64,000 bases of DNA. It comes from Nitrospira sp. GTDB taxonomy: Bacteria; Nitrospirota; Nitrospiria; Nitrospirales; Nitrospiraceae. The stretch is from assembly GCA_029194665.1 (NCBI GenBank), contig JARFXO010000006.1, positions 62,001 through 126,000 on the forward strand. The letters are read 5' to 3'. The translations under genes and the position numbers were made by a program. This document shows positions 1-8,167 of the stretch, in pieces. Position 1 is the stretch's first letter. Each line of letters begins with the position of its first letter. The notes below the pieces were generated by a model. It saw nothing but the letters and a program-made list of their open reading frames with translations, was not told where the DNA came from and ran no database searches.

Positions 1-330
1 GGACTATTTGGTCAGCCTGGCGACGAACCGCTACTCCGTGCCCTTCCGGCTCATTGGTCAGCGGGTTGAAGTGCAACGACGGGGGACACGGTCCACATCT
101 TTCACCGTGACCAAGAGATCGCGACGCACCCGGTGCTCCCGGGCCAGCACCAATTCCGAATCCAGCCCGAGCACGGCCCTGGAGCCAGTGCGCGTCTCGC
201 CCGCCACCGTCGGTCCACGGTGAGCGATCGGTCCCCTCGCCCCGATGCCTTGCCGGAGGTCGAAGTGCGGGATCTGGCCTGGTACGAGGCGGTGTGTGAG
301 CGCACGGCGTCGCAGGAGGGGCGGCCATGA
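1..330 (+). pseudogene. istA: IS21-family transposase IstA, 3' end only, frameshifted
   Basis: This is the C-terminal end of an IS21-type DDE transposase; the rest lies left of the window. Reading starts in frame 2 (positions 2-85, with ATNRYSVPFRLIGQ typical of the IstA C-terminal region) and must switch to frame 1 (from 85) to continue as DTVHIFHRDQEIATHPVLPG and on to the stop at 328-330. The switch falls in the G run at 81-85 and one extra G would restore a single frame, so this is either a one-base deletion or a homopolymer sequencing error. The stop overlaps the istB start (ATGA), the normal istA/istB coupling. Identification is by family resemblance. Confidence 0.75.
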
Positions 331-1109
331 ACGCGGCGCAACTGGAACGGCTCCGTGACCAACTCACGCGCCTACGGCTCTTGAAGAGTCGGGAGCGGCT
401 GGAGGCCCTCTTACAAGAAGCGGCCGTCAAGGAGCTGCCCTATGCCGACTTCCTCGACCAGGTGCTCGGCGAAGAAGTCGCGTCCAAGACCGCGAAGAAC
501 ATTGCGATGCGGACGAGTTTGGCGCGATTTCCATTCGTCAAGAGTCTGGAGGTCTTCGACTTCAGCTACCAGCCTTCGTTGGATAAGAAGCAGATTCAGC
601 AGGTGGCGACCTGCCACTTCATCGAGCACGGCGAGAATGTCGTGATCTTGGGGCCGCCCGGTGTGGGCAAAAGCCACCTGGCCATCGGGCTAGGGCTGCA
701 AGCCATTGCCCAGGGCTATCGGGTGTTGTTCACGACAGCCGCCGCCATGATCGCTACGCTGACTCGGGCGCTCACGGAGAATCGGCTGGAGGACAAGCTG
801 AAGCTCTATACCATTCCCCGGTTGCTGATCATTGATGAGATCGGCTATCTGCCCATTGACCGCACCGGGGCCAACTTGTTCTTTCAGCTCATCTCACGCC
901 GCTATGAGAAGGGGCCGATGATTTTGACCAGTAACCAGAGTTTCGGGGCTTGGGGCGAGGTGTTTGGCGACCGGGTGCTGGCGACTGCGATCCTGGATCG
1001 GGTGCTCCACCACGCGATCACCATCAACATCCGGGGCCATTCCTACCGGCTGAAGGAGAAACTCAAAGCCGGACTTGTGCGGGTCGAAGAAGCGTCAACG
1101 ACAACCTAA
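327..1109 (+). CDS. istB: IS21-family helper ATPase IstB
   Basis: A 260-residue AAA+ ATPase that works with IstA as the target-selection and regulatory subunit of IS21-type transposition. Walker A is GPPGVGKSHLA (about residue 110) and Walker B is LLIIDEIGYLP (about residue 170). The C-terminal HHAITINIRGHSYRLKEK is typical of IstB. The length is normal for the family (about 250-265) and no lesion is visible. The start overlaps the istA stop by the ATGA arrangement. Because the neighbouring istA copy is frameshifted, activity of the element is doubtful even though this gene looks intact. Confidence 0.93.
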   Translation: MNAAQLERLRDQLTRLRLLKSRERLEALLQEAAVKELPYADFLDQVLGEEVASKTAKNIAMRTSLARFPFVKSLEVFDFSYQPSLDKKQIQQVATCHFIEHGENVVILGPPGVGKSHLAIGLGLQAIAQGYRVLFTTAAAMIATLTRALTENRLEDKLKLYTIPRLLIIDEIGYLPIDRTGANLFFQLISRRYEKGPMILTSNQSFGAWGEVFGDRVLATAILDRVLHHAITINIRGHSYRLKEKLKAGLVRVEEASTTT

Positions 1110-1115
1110 CGGGGT

Positions 1116-1164
1116 GGGGAATTTTCGATGACCATAACTGGGGCAATTTGGATGACCCTTGACA
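1116..1164. repeat. Right terminal repeats of the IS21-type element
   Basis: Two imperfect direct repeats, 1116-1133 (GGGGAATTTTCGATGACC) and 1140-1157 (GGGGCAATTTGGATGACC), match at 15 of 18 positions and lie just downstream of istB. IS21 elements carry multiple terminal repeats at each end. The likely outer end is the ACCCTTGACA at 1155-1164, because beyond it the sequence resumes the reading frame of an interrupted host gene. The left end is outside the window, so neither the pairing of ends nor the target duplication can be checked. Confidence 0.6.
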
Positions 1165-1215
1165 CTGTGTGGTCAATAATTCTTCCAAACCCGGCACCAC
1201 CCGCTTGATGAACTA
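1165..1215 (-). pseudogene. Internal fragment of the interrupted membrane-protein gene
   Basis: Only 51 bases separate the IS21 end from the IS5 element. Read on the minus strand in the frame continuing from the gene piece at 2071-2336 (joining through one copy of CTAG), it translates as LVHQAGGAGFGRIIDHTV with no stop. This is host coding sequence stranded between two insertion sequences. The rest of the gene must lie left of the IS21 element, outside the window. Confidence 0.45.
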
Positions 1216-2070
1216 GGGCGTGTCATCAATTAAGCCATGTCATTGAAGCAGCGAGATAGATGGCACCGAGGAAATTGGCGGCGCGTTTGTCGTAGCGGGT
1301 GGCGATGGCGCGGAATTGCTTGAGTCTGGCGAAGAAGTTCTCAATCAGATGCCGGGCTCGGTAGAGGTCTTGATCGTATTCGCGGGGGTGGTTCTGTTGG
1401 CTTTGGGGGGAATGACCACGACCTTGCCCGCTCGTTGCAGCGGCTGGATCACCCGTTCATCGGCATCAAAGGCCTTATCGGCAATGATGGTATCCGCGTC
1501 AATGCCGGGTAGCAAGACATCGGCGCCCTCCAGGTCATGCGCCTGCCCTGGGGTGAGATGAAACCCCGTTGGGTTACCCAACGCATCACAGGTGGCGTGG
1601 ATTTTGGTGGTCAGGCCACCCTTGCTGCGTCCGATGGCTTCCTGCGCGTGGTGCCCCCTTTTGCACCAGCGCTGTGCTGGTGGGCACGAACGATGGTGGA
1701 ATCGATCATCGCGTATTCGTTGTCAGGATCGTCAGCAAGACGTTCAAACATCCGCTTCCAGACGCCGCGTCGACTCCAGCGCGTATGGCGTGTGTGGATC
1801 ACTCGAAATCTCCGAACCGCTCCGGCAGATCCCGCCACGGGATCCCCGCGCGATACCGGTACAACACCGCTTCCACAAACAGCCGGTTGTCCTTCGCCGT
1901 CACGCCCACCGTCTCTCCACGGCCAGGCAGCAGATGCTCGATCTTCTCCCATTGGTCATCACGCAATCCATACCGTCTCACCATCCGCAGACCCCTCCTT
2001 TGGTCTGGGACGGAGTAAATCACAACACGATGGCTCTGTGAATCGAGAAAATTAATTGATGACACGCCCT
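1216..2070 (-). mobile_element. IS5-family (IS427-like) insertion sequence, complete ends
   Basis: An 855-bp element bounded by perfect inverted repeats. GGGCGTGTCATCAATTAA at the left (1216-1233) is exactly mirrored at 2052-2070, and both ends are flanked by CTAG (1213-1216 and 2069-2072), giving 21 matching bases in all. The CTAG copies are consistent with the short TA/CTAG target duplication of this group. The single transposase gene on the minus strand is broken in several places (see the transposase entry). The insertion interrupts a membrane-protein gene. Confidence 0.9.
1226..1984 (-). pseudogene. IS5-family transposase, multiply frameshifted
   Basis: The transposase reads from MVRRYGLRDDQWEKIE (start 1984) to LAASMTWLN with its stop inside the left inverted repeat. 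Three frame changes are needed. Near 1809 one base is missing between GDF and VIHTRH. Near 1655-1665 there is a step inside AAAAGGGGG, which is where relatives of this group use a programmed frameshift. At 1387-1391 a C run is one base short between NRTTP and REYDQD. The first and third look like lesions or homopolymer errors rather than recoding. Catalytic-type motifs are present (AMIDSTIVRAHQHSAG, then IADKAFDADE, then an E in ARHLIENFF), but a functional single protein is unlikely. Confidence 0.8.
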
Positions 2071-2336
2071 AGCCAAATGAATTCGTCTGACAATGAACTT
2101 TTCCACCAGACGAAAGCGACAACGATCGCTGATGAAACCAAATACGGCCAGCAAGGAAGAAGGGTGAAAACTATTAGCGCAACAAGGAAGATGCCGGAGA
2201 AATCAGACAGCTTTCCCGTCAACAGTCCTGCATAGTGGCGCTTCAGGTAGATATCATTCACCAATAGCAACGCCAGGCTGATCAGAAAAGGCCACGACGT
2301 TGCAACAGCATGAATACGTTGAAGCAGTACGCTCAT
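2071..2336 (-). pseudogene. Membrane protein of unknown function, truncated by IS insertion
   Basis: The 5' part of a gene, about 89 codons, cut by the IS5 element at a CTAG site. It encodes at least three hydrophobic helices and the segment YAGLLTGKLSDFSGIF, a signature I recognise from an uncharacterised family of small membrane proteins with a (T)GKLSDF(A/S)G motif. The start chosen (MSVLLQ, 2336) precedes the first helix; the frame is open to 2420. The reading frame continues across the IS at 1215-1165, so the disruption is secondary. No function is assigned. Confidence 0.55.
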
Positions 2337-2436
2337 GAAGAGATGCCTACCTATCAAGTGAATCGCTGAGAGCCTCGCGATTAGCTCGCGGTATCTCTCG
2401 TTCCATATCCAACGCTTCACTCGCAGCGAGCCTCTA

Positions 2437-3714
2437 TTACTTCCCGATCGGAATATTCTCCGTGCGCTTGACGATCTCGATTGGCTGGAAGGCTGGGTCC
2501 TGCGAGCCTTTGGAGGATTCTGTTTCGACCCGTTCGAGGAATGAGGCAGGACCGGTCAGTGGAGCGTAATTCAATCCGACTTCGACGTCGAACGTCTTGG
2601 TATCTTTCGGTGTTGGAAACGTGAATGTTTCTTCTCTGGTCTCTTCGGGTTTCAATACTGTGTCTTCGGCAACTTTCACTGCCTCAAAGTCAAAGACCGT
2701 CTTCTGACCTTGGGCATCCAGATACGTCCGACCATAGACACGCTTATCCGTAAACACCGTTTTAAGGTTTTTCCCTTTGATGTCCAGATTTAATACCACC
2801 GTAGCCCATGCAGGGTGCGTCGTAGGCAGATTGTGAGGCACCAGGCTTTGGACCTTTACCATGACGGTCGTCTTGTCCCCGTCGAGCTTTGTCTGCACGT
2901 CTAGTTTCGCCGCTTCCTGGCGCAACTTGCCGATGCGGCCGGGAAACGTATGGTTTGCGATTTTACGCTTCTTTTCTCCATTGGCCGACTCGCCGACCTG
3001 CTGCGGCATGTGGCAAGTCTGACATTCCTTGCCGGATTTTACGGCCCGGCTTTGGTCCCAATTCCCGAGCAGGTCGTTGGTCTTGCCCAGATTCGATGCT
3101 GACGGCACGGACTGATGGCAGTTCAAACAGAGGTCAGACTTTTGAAACAGCCCCAGTTCCATGGACTGATGTGCAAGGTTCTGAACGAAGTCACCATAGG
3201 GCCCATAGAGAGTTTTGCTCCCGATCTCATATTTAGGTTCCGGGGGATGCTTAGCCAGGTCCAGAGACTTGATCAGGTGACACTGGCTGCAGGCTACTCC
3301 ATCCAGGGAGGGGTCGCCCGCGTTGGTTTGGTCCACAAAGAGCTGCGCATGATCCGAAAACTCTCGCACGTGCGGGGCATGGCAACGAAAACACAGCGCC
3401 TTGTCTTTTCCCATCGCTGAATTCAAGTAAATATCAAGCGACCCACGAAACGCCGGGGAATGGATGGACTTCGCCATAGGGGAGGTTTCCCACTCTTCAT
3501 ACACACGCTCGTGACACCGTTTGCATTTGCTGGAATGAGGGAAGGCCTTCTCGATCTGTGACTGAGTGGTTGAGTTCTGAGCGGACACGGATGTGAGCAC
3601 GCCATCAGATAACACAGCAGCACCAATCGTAACGACAAAACTGAGCCAGACCGCAGAATGTTCAAAAGGTCCTTCATTCTCACCCGCCCACCCCAGCGCG
3701 GCCAGACCGCGCAT
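2437..3714 (-). CDS. Periplasmic pentaheme c-type cytochrome (cytochrome c554-like)
   Basis: Counting from the start chosen here (ATG at 3714) the protein has 425 residues. A hydrophobic segment at 22-45 ends in SVSAQ, signal-peptide-like. Five heme-binding CxxCH sites follow: CKRCH (64), CFRCH (108), CSQCH (142), CLNCH (195) and CQTCH (230). The C-terminal half carries no heme motifs and looks like a beta-rich domain. Spacing and SPAF/GV.CSQCH context resemble the cytochrome c554/NrfB-type multiheme families. The frame is open up to a GTG at 3840, but codons upstream of about 3653 lie in a MITE-like element, so the start is uncertain and may be supplied by that element. It is paralogous in layout to the next gene; the likely role is electron transfer. 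Confidence 0.82.
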   Translation of the reverse strand: MRGLAALGWAGENEGPFEHSAVWLSFVVTIGAAVLSDGVLTSVSAQNSTTQSQIEKAFPHSSKCKRCHERVYEEWETSPMAKSIHSPAFRGSLDIYLNSAMGKDKALCFRCHAPHVREFSDHAQLFVDQTNAGDPSLDGVACSQCHLIKSLDLAKHPPEPKYEIGSKTLYGPYGDFVQNLAHQSMELGLFQKSDLCLNCHQSVPSASNLGKTNDLLGNWDQSRAVKSGKECQTCHMPQQVGESANGEKKRKIANHTFPGRIGKLRQEAAKLDVQTKLDGDKTTVMVKVQSLVPHNLPTTHPAWATVVLNLDIKGKNLKTVFTDKRVYGRTYLDAQGQKTVFDFEAVKVAEDTVLKPEETREETFTFPTPKDTKTFDVEVGLNYAPLTGPASFLERVETESSKGSQDPAFQPIEIVKRTENIPIGK

Positions 3715-3821
3715 TCCACCGACCAAGGCCGCAGCAAGCGAAGAGGCGAGGCGTACGCTTCGGTACGTTGAGCCTCTGAGCGATGCGAGAACGATGTTGG
3801 AGGACTTTTTCAACATTCTGC
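3653..3821. repeat. MITE-like element with 20-bp terminal inverted repeats
   Basis: A 169-bp segment whose ends, GCAGAATGTTCAAAAGGTCC (3653-3672) and GGACTTTTTCAACATTCTGC (3802-3821), are inverted repeats matching at 18 of 20 positions. The inside includes CTCACCCGCCC and CGGTACGTTGA, both also found in the element at 14946-15159. It carries no transposase. It lies across the presumed 5' end of the cytochrome gene ending at 2437 and abuts the stop of the upstream cytochrome gene. Size and structure fit a non-autonomous inverted-repeat element. Confidence 0.65.
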
Positions 3822-5158
3822 TAGGAGAGTGATTTGACACGATACGTCAAAAAGCGCCGTTGCGTATATTCCTGAACGATGTTTCTCGCCCCCTCCCGCT
3901 CTGTGTCGGTCTCCAGAGTCGCAAGGTATCGCTCCAGCAGGAGAGGTTCAGGCGTAGGAATGAGCGCATAAGTCAGCACTGCCTCTATCGACGCGGCGGC
4001 TGTTCCGGAGGGAAGCGTCAACGTAAAGGGAACCTTTCTTGTGTTGCCACCCTTGATGAAGGGATCCGGAATCGGACCACGCAGGATTTTGTCATACGGC
4101 AACCCAAACTGTTTCGTCTGTTCCGCTAACGTATTGCCCGTCGCGTCCTTCGCTGTGACGGTCAGAAAAAACTGTTTCAATACCGGATCACCATCGGGGA
4201 AACTGTGCGGGAGACTGCCGACCTTCACAATTCCGGTTCCCTCCACCGACGTTTCGCTCTTCGTCACGTCCATATCGATCCGAGGCATCCACTCAGCCTG
4301 TAGGTTCCGATTCTTGAGCATGGTACCGGAACCGACGACACCACGAAACCAGTGACGCCCGATAGGTCTGGTCATCGAGCCACGTTTAGAGGTGGAACTC
4401 CCGGTCGACGGCTCCATGTGGCAATCCTGACAAATCGTGCCCTGCAGAATTTCTCCCGGCAGATTCTTCTGCGTCGTATCCTTCACTTTATCGAAATGAC
4501 AGGAGGCACAAAAACTGACCGCTCGGAAGTAGTCCGACGGGGCAGATGGATGGACGAGGTTCTCTTCCGGATTTGAATAGGGGCCATAGAATGTGCTGCC
4601 AGGTTGTAATGTAAACGTCGGCGGTGAGTGCAAATCCTTTTCAATCCCATTCATCAGATGGCAGGCCGCACAGCCGATTCCTTCAATCTTGGGCATGCCG
4701 GCAATCACTTGCGTCGCAATCTTCTCGGCATGCTGAGGGAAGACGTTGATGGAAGGCACATGGCAGGACAGGCAGCGGCGTTGTTCATCAGGCGTGGGAT
4801 TCGTCTGCCTCCACAGACCCAGCACGGTTCGAAATGCAGGTGACTCCAACGACGTGCCGTGCAGGAGGGCGGCATCCACACGACCGAAGGTCTTCAAATC
4901 TGGCGTCTGCTCTCTGGCTCCCTTCCACTCTTCGTAATGCCGCTCATGACATTGCTTGCAGTCTTCAGAACGGATGAAGACTTTCTCGATTTCTGCTACC
5001 CAGTCGGCCGGGGACTGACCATCCGCTCCTTGAGCGATTGCTCCTTCATGATTGGTGCTCGGCATGCCGAGCAGGCTGAGAAGACAGACGGCCATCACCA
5101 GGCATCGTCGTCGCCACGACCGGCCATGTCCCATCACACCACTCATCACGACCGTCAC
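3821..5158 (-). CDS. Periplasmic pentaheme c-type cytochrome
   Basis: A 445-residue protein with an N-terminal RRR...CLVMAVCLLSLLG signal segment and five CxxCH hemes: CKQCH (67), CLSCH (129), CAACH (163), CASCH (217) and CQDCH (243). It has the same heme spacing pattern and C-terminal heme-free domain as the cytochrome encoded next (2437-3714), so the pair probably arose by duplication. The start used is the GTG at 5158, which overlaps the stop of the PDZ gene; in-frame ATGs at 5146 and 5134 are alternatives and all keep the signal peptide. A periplasmic electron carrier in the nitrite-oxidation region is the likely role; the partner is not identifiable from sequence. Confidence 0.85.
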   Translation of the reverse strand: MTVVMSGVMGHGRSWRRRCLVMAVCLLSLLGMPSTNHEGAIAQGADGQSPADWVAEIEKVFIRSEDCKQCHERHYEEWKGAREQTPDLKTFGRVDAALLHGTSLESPAFRTVLGLWRQTNPTPDEQRRCLSCHVPSINVFPQHAEKIATQVIAGMPKIEGIGCAACHLMNGIEKDLHSPPTFTLQPGSTFYGPYSNPEENLVHPSAPSDYFRAVSFCASCHFDKVKDTTQKNLPGEILQGTICQDCHMEPSTGSSTSKRGSMTRPIGRHWFRGVVGSGTMLKNRNLQAEWMPRIDMDVTKSETSVEGTGIVKVGSLPHSFPDGDPVLKQFFLTVTAKDATGNTLAEQTKQFGLPYDKILRGPIPDPFIKGGNTRKVPFTLTLPSGTAAASIEAVLTYALIPTPEPLLLERYLATLETDTEREGARNIVQEYTQRRFLTYRVKSLS

Positions 5159-5592
5159 TAATCCCGCTTACAACCGACAAAGTGAAAATTGACACCCCAG
5201 CCGACCGGATCGCCTGGATCAGCCGGCTCGTAGGTTCCAACGGTAAAATTGCATTCTTTCATGGCTTTCTTGATGGCTCGGCCGAAATCCATCATGTTTC
5301 GGATTTCCTGTTTATCGATTTCCTTAATAACGGATCGAACCTTGATGCCCGCATAGTCCGCGCGTGAATTCCCGATGACCTCGAACACAGCCACTCCCTG
5401 CGGCTTCTGTAGTTTCAGCTCTTTTTGAATCTCTTCATCGACGGCGCCGACAACAATCCCGAACTCCTCTCCAAGTTTGGACGCCTCATCCTCGGTCATT
5501 GCACCGTTCTGCATCGCAGCCTGCCCCGTCCCCATCTCGCAAAAGACAAGGCCACAGCACAGGAGCATTTCCCATACAAGACGAGAACTCAC
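5158..5592 (-). CDS. Small secreted PDZ-domain protein
   Basis: A 144-residue protein with an N-terminal signal peptide (hydrophobic LLCCGLVFCEMGTGQA) and one PDZ-like domain spanning about residues 60-125 (GVAVFEVIGNSRADYAGIKV, then IKEIDKQEI). PDZ domains bind peptide C-termini or short motifs; no protease domain is attached. It starts with GTG and its stop overlaps the start of the cytochrome gene at 5158, so the two are probably co-translated. It may help assemble or scaffold the periplasmic cytochromes; this is inferred from context only. Confidence 0.7.
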   Translation of the reverse strand: MSSRLVWEMLLCCGLVFCEMGTGQAAMQNGAMTEDEASKLGEEFGIVVGAVDEEIQKELKLQKPQGVAVFEVIGNSRADYAGIKVRSVIKEIDKQEIRNMMDFGRAIKKAMKECNFTVGTYEPADPGDPVGWGVNFHFVGCKRD

Positions 5593-5690
5593 GATCCTGC
5601 ATCTCCACCGGCGATCCCGCCGCTCAATCCCAAGAGAAACTCCTCCTTACAACACCGGCCATCCAAAGATGGGCTTCGTCAGGGTCTCTG

Positions 5691-6521
5691 CTACAGTTTG
5701 GCGACAGGATCGATGCTGAGTTGAAACCATGGCGCTACCGCCTTCTGGCCGTTTCGCTCTTTGTTTTCTCCATTCCACACGGCGAATGCAACAGTCTGCA
5801 CTCGACCAGGAACAAGGGTGGCTTCATTCTCTTGTTCCTCGCTCACCAGGGGACGGCGCATCATGACATGCCACACACCATCTCTCCATACCGCCTGTCC
5901 CTGCACTCTTCCCTGCCTCTCCTTTGTGGTCAACGTGCTGAATCCCCCGCCGATTAAATCTTCCACCGAAGAGACTCGTCGCGGGATGACTTCGAAGGTC
6001 CGAACCCCTCCCTCTTTTTTCTCCGATGCCCGAGCCGCCCGCCGATCGATATCGCTTTGCCAATCCGCCTTCCAATGCCAGATGTTGATATAGTGATCAA
6101 GCTGCCCCATGCAGAAAAATGCCGGAGCATCGCCGAGCGGAAGGCCGATCGCAACCCCATCCCGAAAGGTGCCGGGAGTCAGCCGATCATTCTTCGTATT
6201 GTCCTGCCATTCCAGCAGGAAGGCGATCTCGGTCCCGTTGTGAATGGACCGCACCGTCAACGCGCGCACGGTGGGTTCCGGCCACACCGGCCTCGTGATC
6301 ACTTGTCCGCTCAGAGGAATAGTGATCGGGGAGACCTTCTTCCAGGCGACATCATCGGCAGCGTTCGGCAAATCACCGTGGAGTAAGTACGATCTGATCG
6401 TCATTCCCTCCGAACTGACCAGCGGAATCCCAAATGCTCCGAGCACACCGGCAACGACAATCATGCCGAAAAAAAACCAAACAAGATGAAAGCGGGAACT
6501 GTCGATGTCCGTCATTCGCAC
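5691..6521 (-). CDS. NxrC-like heme-binding gamma subunit (ethylbenzene dehydrogenase type), membrane-anchored
   Basis: A 276-residue protein with one N-terminal transmembrane helix (FHLVWFFFGMIVVAGVLG) and an ethylbenzene-dehydrogenase-type heme b domain. Family features are ITIPLSGQVITRP, EIAFLLEWQDNTKND, the FFCMGQLDHYINIWHWKADWQ segment, VSSVEDL..GGFSTL and VAFAVWNGENKERNGQK. In DMSO-reductase-family complexes this fold is the gamma subunit that passes electrons between the Fe-S subunit and a periplasmic partner. In Nitrospira such proteins were proposed as NxrC of nitrite oxidoreductase. It is a diverged paralogue of the protein at 12180-13130, retaining a membrane anchor where that one has a signal peptide. 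Confidence 0.78.
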   Translation of the reverse strand: MRMTDIDSSRFHLVWFFFGMIVVAGVLGAFGIPLVSSEGMTIRSYLLHGDLPNAADDVAWKKVSPITIPLSGQVITRPVWPEPTVRALTVRSIHNGTEIAFLLEWQDNTKNDRLTPGTFRDGVAIGLPLGDAPAFFCMGQLDHYINIWHWKADWQSDIDRRAARASEKKEGGVRTFEVIPRRVSSVEDLIGGGFSTLTTKERQGRVQGQAVWRDGVWHVMMRRPLVSEEQENEATLVPGRVQTVAFAVWNGENKERNGQKAVAPWFQLSIDPVAKL

Positions 6522-6601
6522 CGCACGGTACTCCGAAAGAAAGCCGAATTCAGAATATCACAAAACGCGGGCGGGACACATGTGGAGGCAGGAGGGATTG
6601 A

Positions 6602-7855
6602 CTACGAGAGCTTCAGACGACGGATCTTATTTTCTCCTCGTTCGCAGATATAGAGGTGGCCTTGCGAATCCACGGCCAAACCGACGGGCGAATTCACCAC
6701 AGCCTCGGTCCCGAGCAGACCGTCTCCATGTCGCAACATCCCGGCCGATTCCTTGGCGACAAATCGAGCGGCCCCGCAGCCGCCGATGTTCTTGTCTTCA
6801 TATCCACTATCCCCGTTTCCAGCGACCGTGGCAATGAGACCGGTTTTCACATCCACCTTGCGAACTCGATGGTTCATGGTATCGGAAATGTAGAGATTGT
6901 CATCGTGATCAAAGACCACGGCTTCCGGGGCGTGCAACATGGCTCTGACGGCCGGCTTCTCGTCGCCGTCATATCCGTATCGGCAGACTCCTGCGACAGT
7001 CGAAATAATTCCCGTCTGGGAATCGATCTTTCTGACGCGATTGCTGCCCTTGTCGACAACGTACACATCACCCCCGGTATCAACCGCCAGACCGACTATG
7101 TCGTAGAGGCGCGCATCGATCGCCGGTCTTCCATCGTCTAGATACATCGACATATCCAACCCGTCCGAGCAGACCGGCATAAGCCATCCCTGATCATCGC
7201 TGAAATCGATTCCGATCGCGTCGCCTGACAAGACAACTAGATTCCTCGCCACCAGCGGCTGTTCTCGTGCTTCATCTTCGGCCGACCAGGTCCCGGCAAT
7301 CGTTGTGACCAATCCTGTCTTGGGATCAAACCGTCTTACTTTATGGGCTTGAGTATCCGCGATGAAGAGAACGTCCTCGCGATCAAAGGCGATTGCTGCA
7401 GGCCAGGTCAGATTGACTTCCAGCGCGAGACCGTCGCCATTGAACCCATGCTGACCGGTACCGACCACCGTCGTAATGGTGCCCGTCGCATGATCGACCT
7501 TTCGAATCCGGTTGCTTCCGGAATCACAGATATACAAATTGTTCTGGGAATCAAAGGCGACGTCCAAGGGCAGATAGAGTCCTGCCTCGCCACAGAGACC
7601 CTCATCACCGCTATAACAAGTCTCCCCGATTCCGGCAAAATTGTGGACCGTGCCTTCCTGAAGATTGACGCGCCTGACTCGGTCGGACCCTGACTCGGCA
7701 AAATAGACCCACTGCTCCGTCTTGTCGAGCGAGATGTGGTGGGGGAGCGGGATTCCAGCTTTCACCGCGCGCTTGCCGTCACCCGTGCTTCGGGCCTTGC
7801 CGTTCCCGGCAAAGGTTTCAATGTAGCCGGCAGCCAATCCGAGTTCGGTTTCCAT
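6602..7855 (-). CDS. NHL-repeat beta-propeller protein
   Basis: A 417-residue protein built from about six NHL-type repeats. Each has a core such as LYICDSGSNRIRKVD, LFIADTQAHKVRRFD, VYVVDKGSNRVRKID, LYISDTMNHRVRKVD or LYICERGENKIRRLK, preceded by an (I/V)AG.G....DG strand. NHL propellers serve as binding platforms; no catalytic motif is visible. No signal peptide is apparent, so it may be cytoplasmic, or the true start may differ from 7855. It lies between an NxrC-like gene and tatA in a same-strand run, suggesting a role linked to that complex, which is inference only. Confidence 0.82.
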   Translation of the reverse strand: METELGLAAGYIETFAGNGKARSTGDGKRAVKAGIPLPHHISLDKTEQWVYFAESGSDRVRRVNLQEGTVHNFAGIGETCYSGDEGLCGEAGLYLPLDVAFDSQNNLYICDSGSNRIRKVDHATGTITTVVGTGQHGFNGDGLALEVNLTWPAAIAFDREDVLFIADTQAHKVRRFDPKTGLVTTIAGTWSAEDEAREQPLVARNLVVLSGDAIGIDFSDDQGWLMPVCSDGLDMSMYLDDGRPAIDARLYDIVGLAVDTGGDVYVVDKGSNRVRKIDSQTGIISTVAGVCRYGYDGDEKPAVRAMLHAPEAVVFDHDDNLYISDTMNHRVRKVDVKTGLIATVAGNGDSGYEDKNIGGCGAARFVAKESAGMLRHGDGLLGTEAVVNSPVGLAVDSQGHLYICERGENKIRRLKLS

Positions 7856-7867
7856 ATGCGTGGCGCC

Positions 7868-8143
7868 CTAGGCTCGTGGAGCCGGCTGCGCGCTAGCTCC
7901 AGCCGGTTGATTCAATGGGGCATTCTGAGTCTGAGCCGCAGTCACGGTTTGAGGTGCAGCGGCCTGTTGCACCGCCGCCTGAGCGTCGGCCTCGATCGCG
8001 TCCGCCTCATGGACGGACTTCTTGAATCCCTTGATCGCCTTGCCGAGGCCTTCACCCAATTGCGGCAATTTCCCGGCGCCGAAGATAATCAGCACAATCA
8101 TGAGTATGAGAACCAGCTCGGTGAACCCTAGACTGCCGAACAT
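7868..8143 (-). CDS. tatA: Twin-arginine translocase subunit TatA/TatE
   Basis: A 91-residue protein with the classical TatA layout: a short N-terminus ([10 protein letters not shown]), one transmembrane helix ([13 protein letters not shown]), the [10 protein letters not shown] hinge, an amphipathic helix ([15 protein letters not shown]), and an Ala/Gln/Pro-rich acidic-to-neutral tail. TatA forms the pore through which folded proteins cross the inner membrane. Its position in a gene run with NxrC-like proteins and a TorD-type chaperone fits Tat export of a periplasmic molybdoenzyme. The window also encodes other putative Tat substrates (14327-14929 and 55801-58266). Confidence 0.93.
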   Translation of the reverse strand: MFGSLGFTELVLILMIVLIIFGAGKLPQLGEGLGKAIKGFKKSVHEADAIEADAQAAVQQAAAPQTVTAAQTQNAPLNQPAGASAQPAPRA

Positions 8144-8167
8144 AGTGCACCTCTTCCAAAAAATGAA

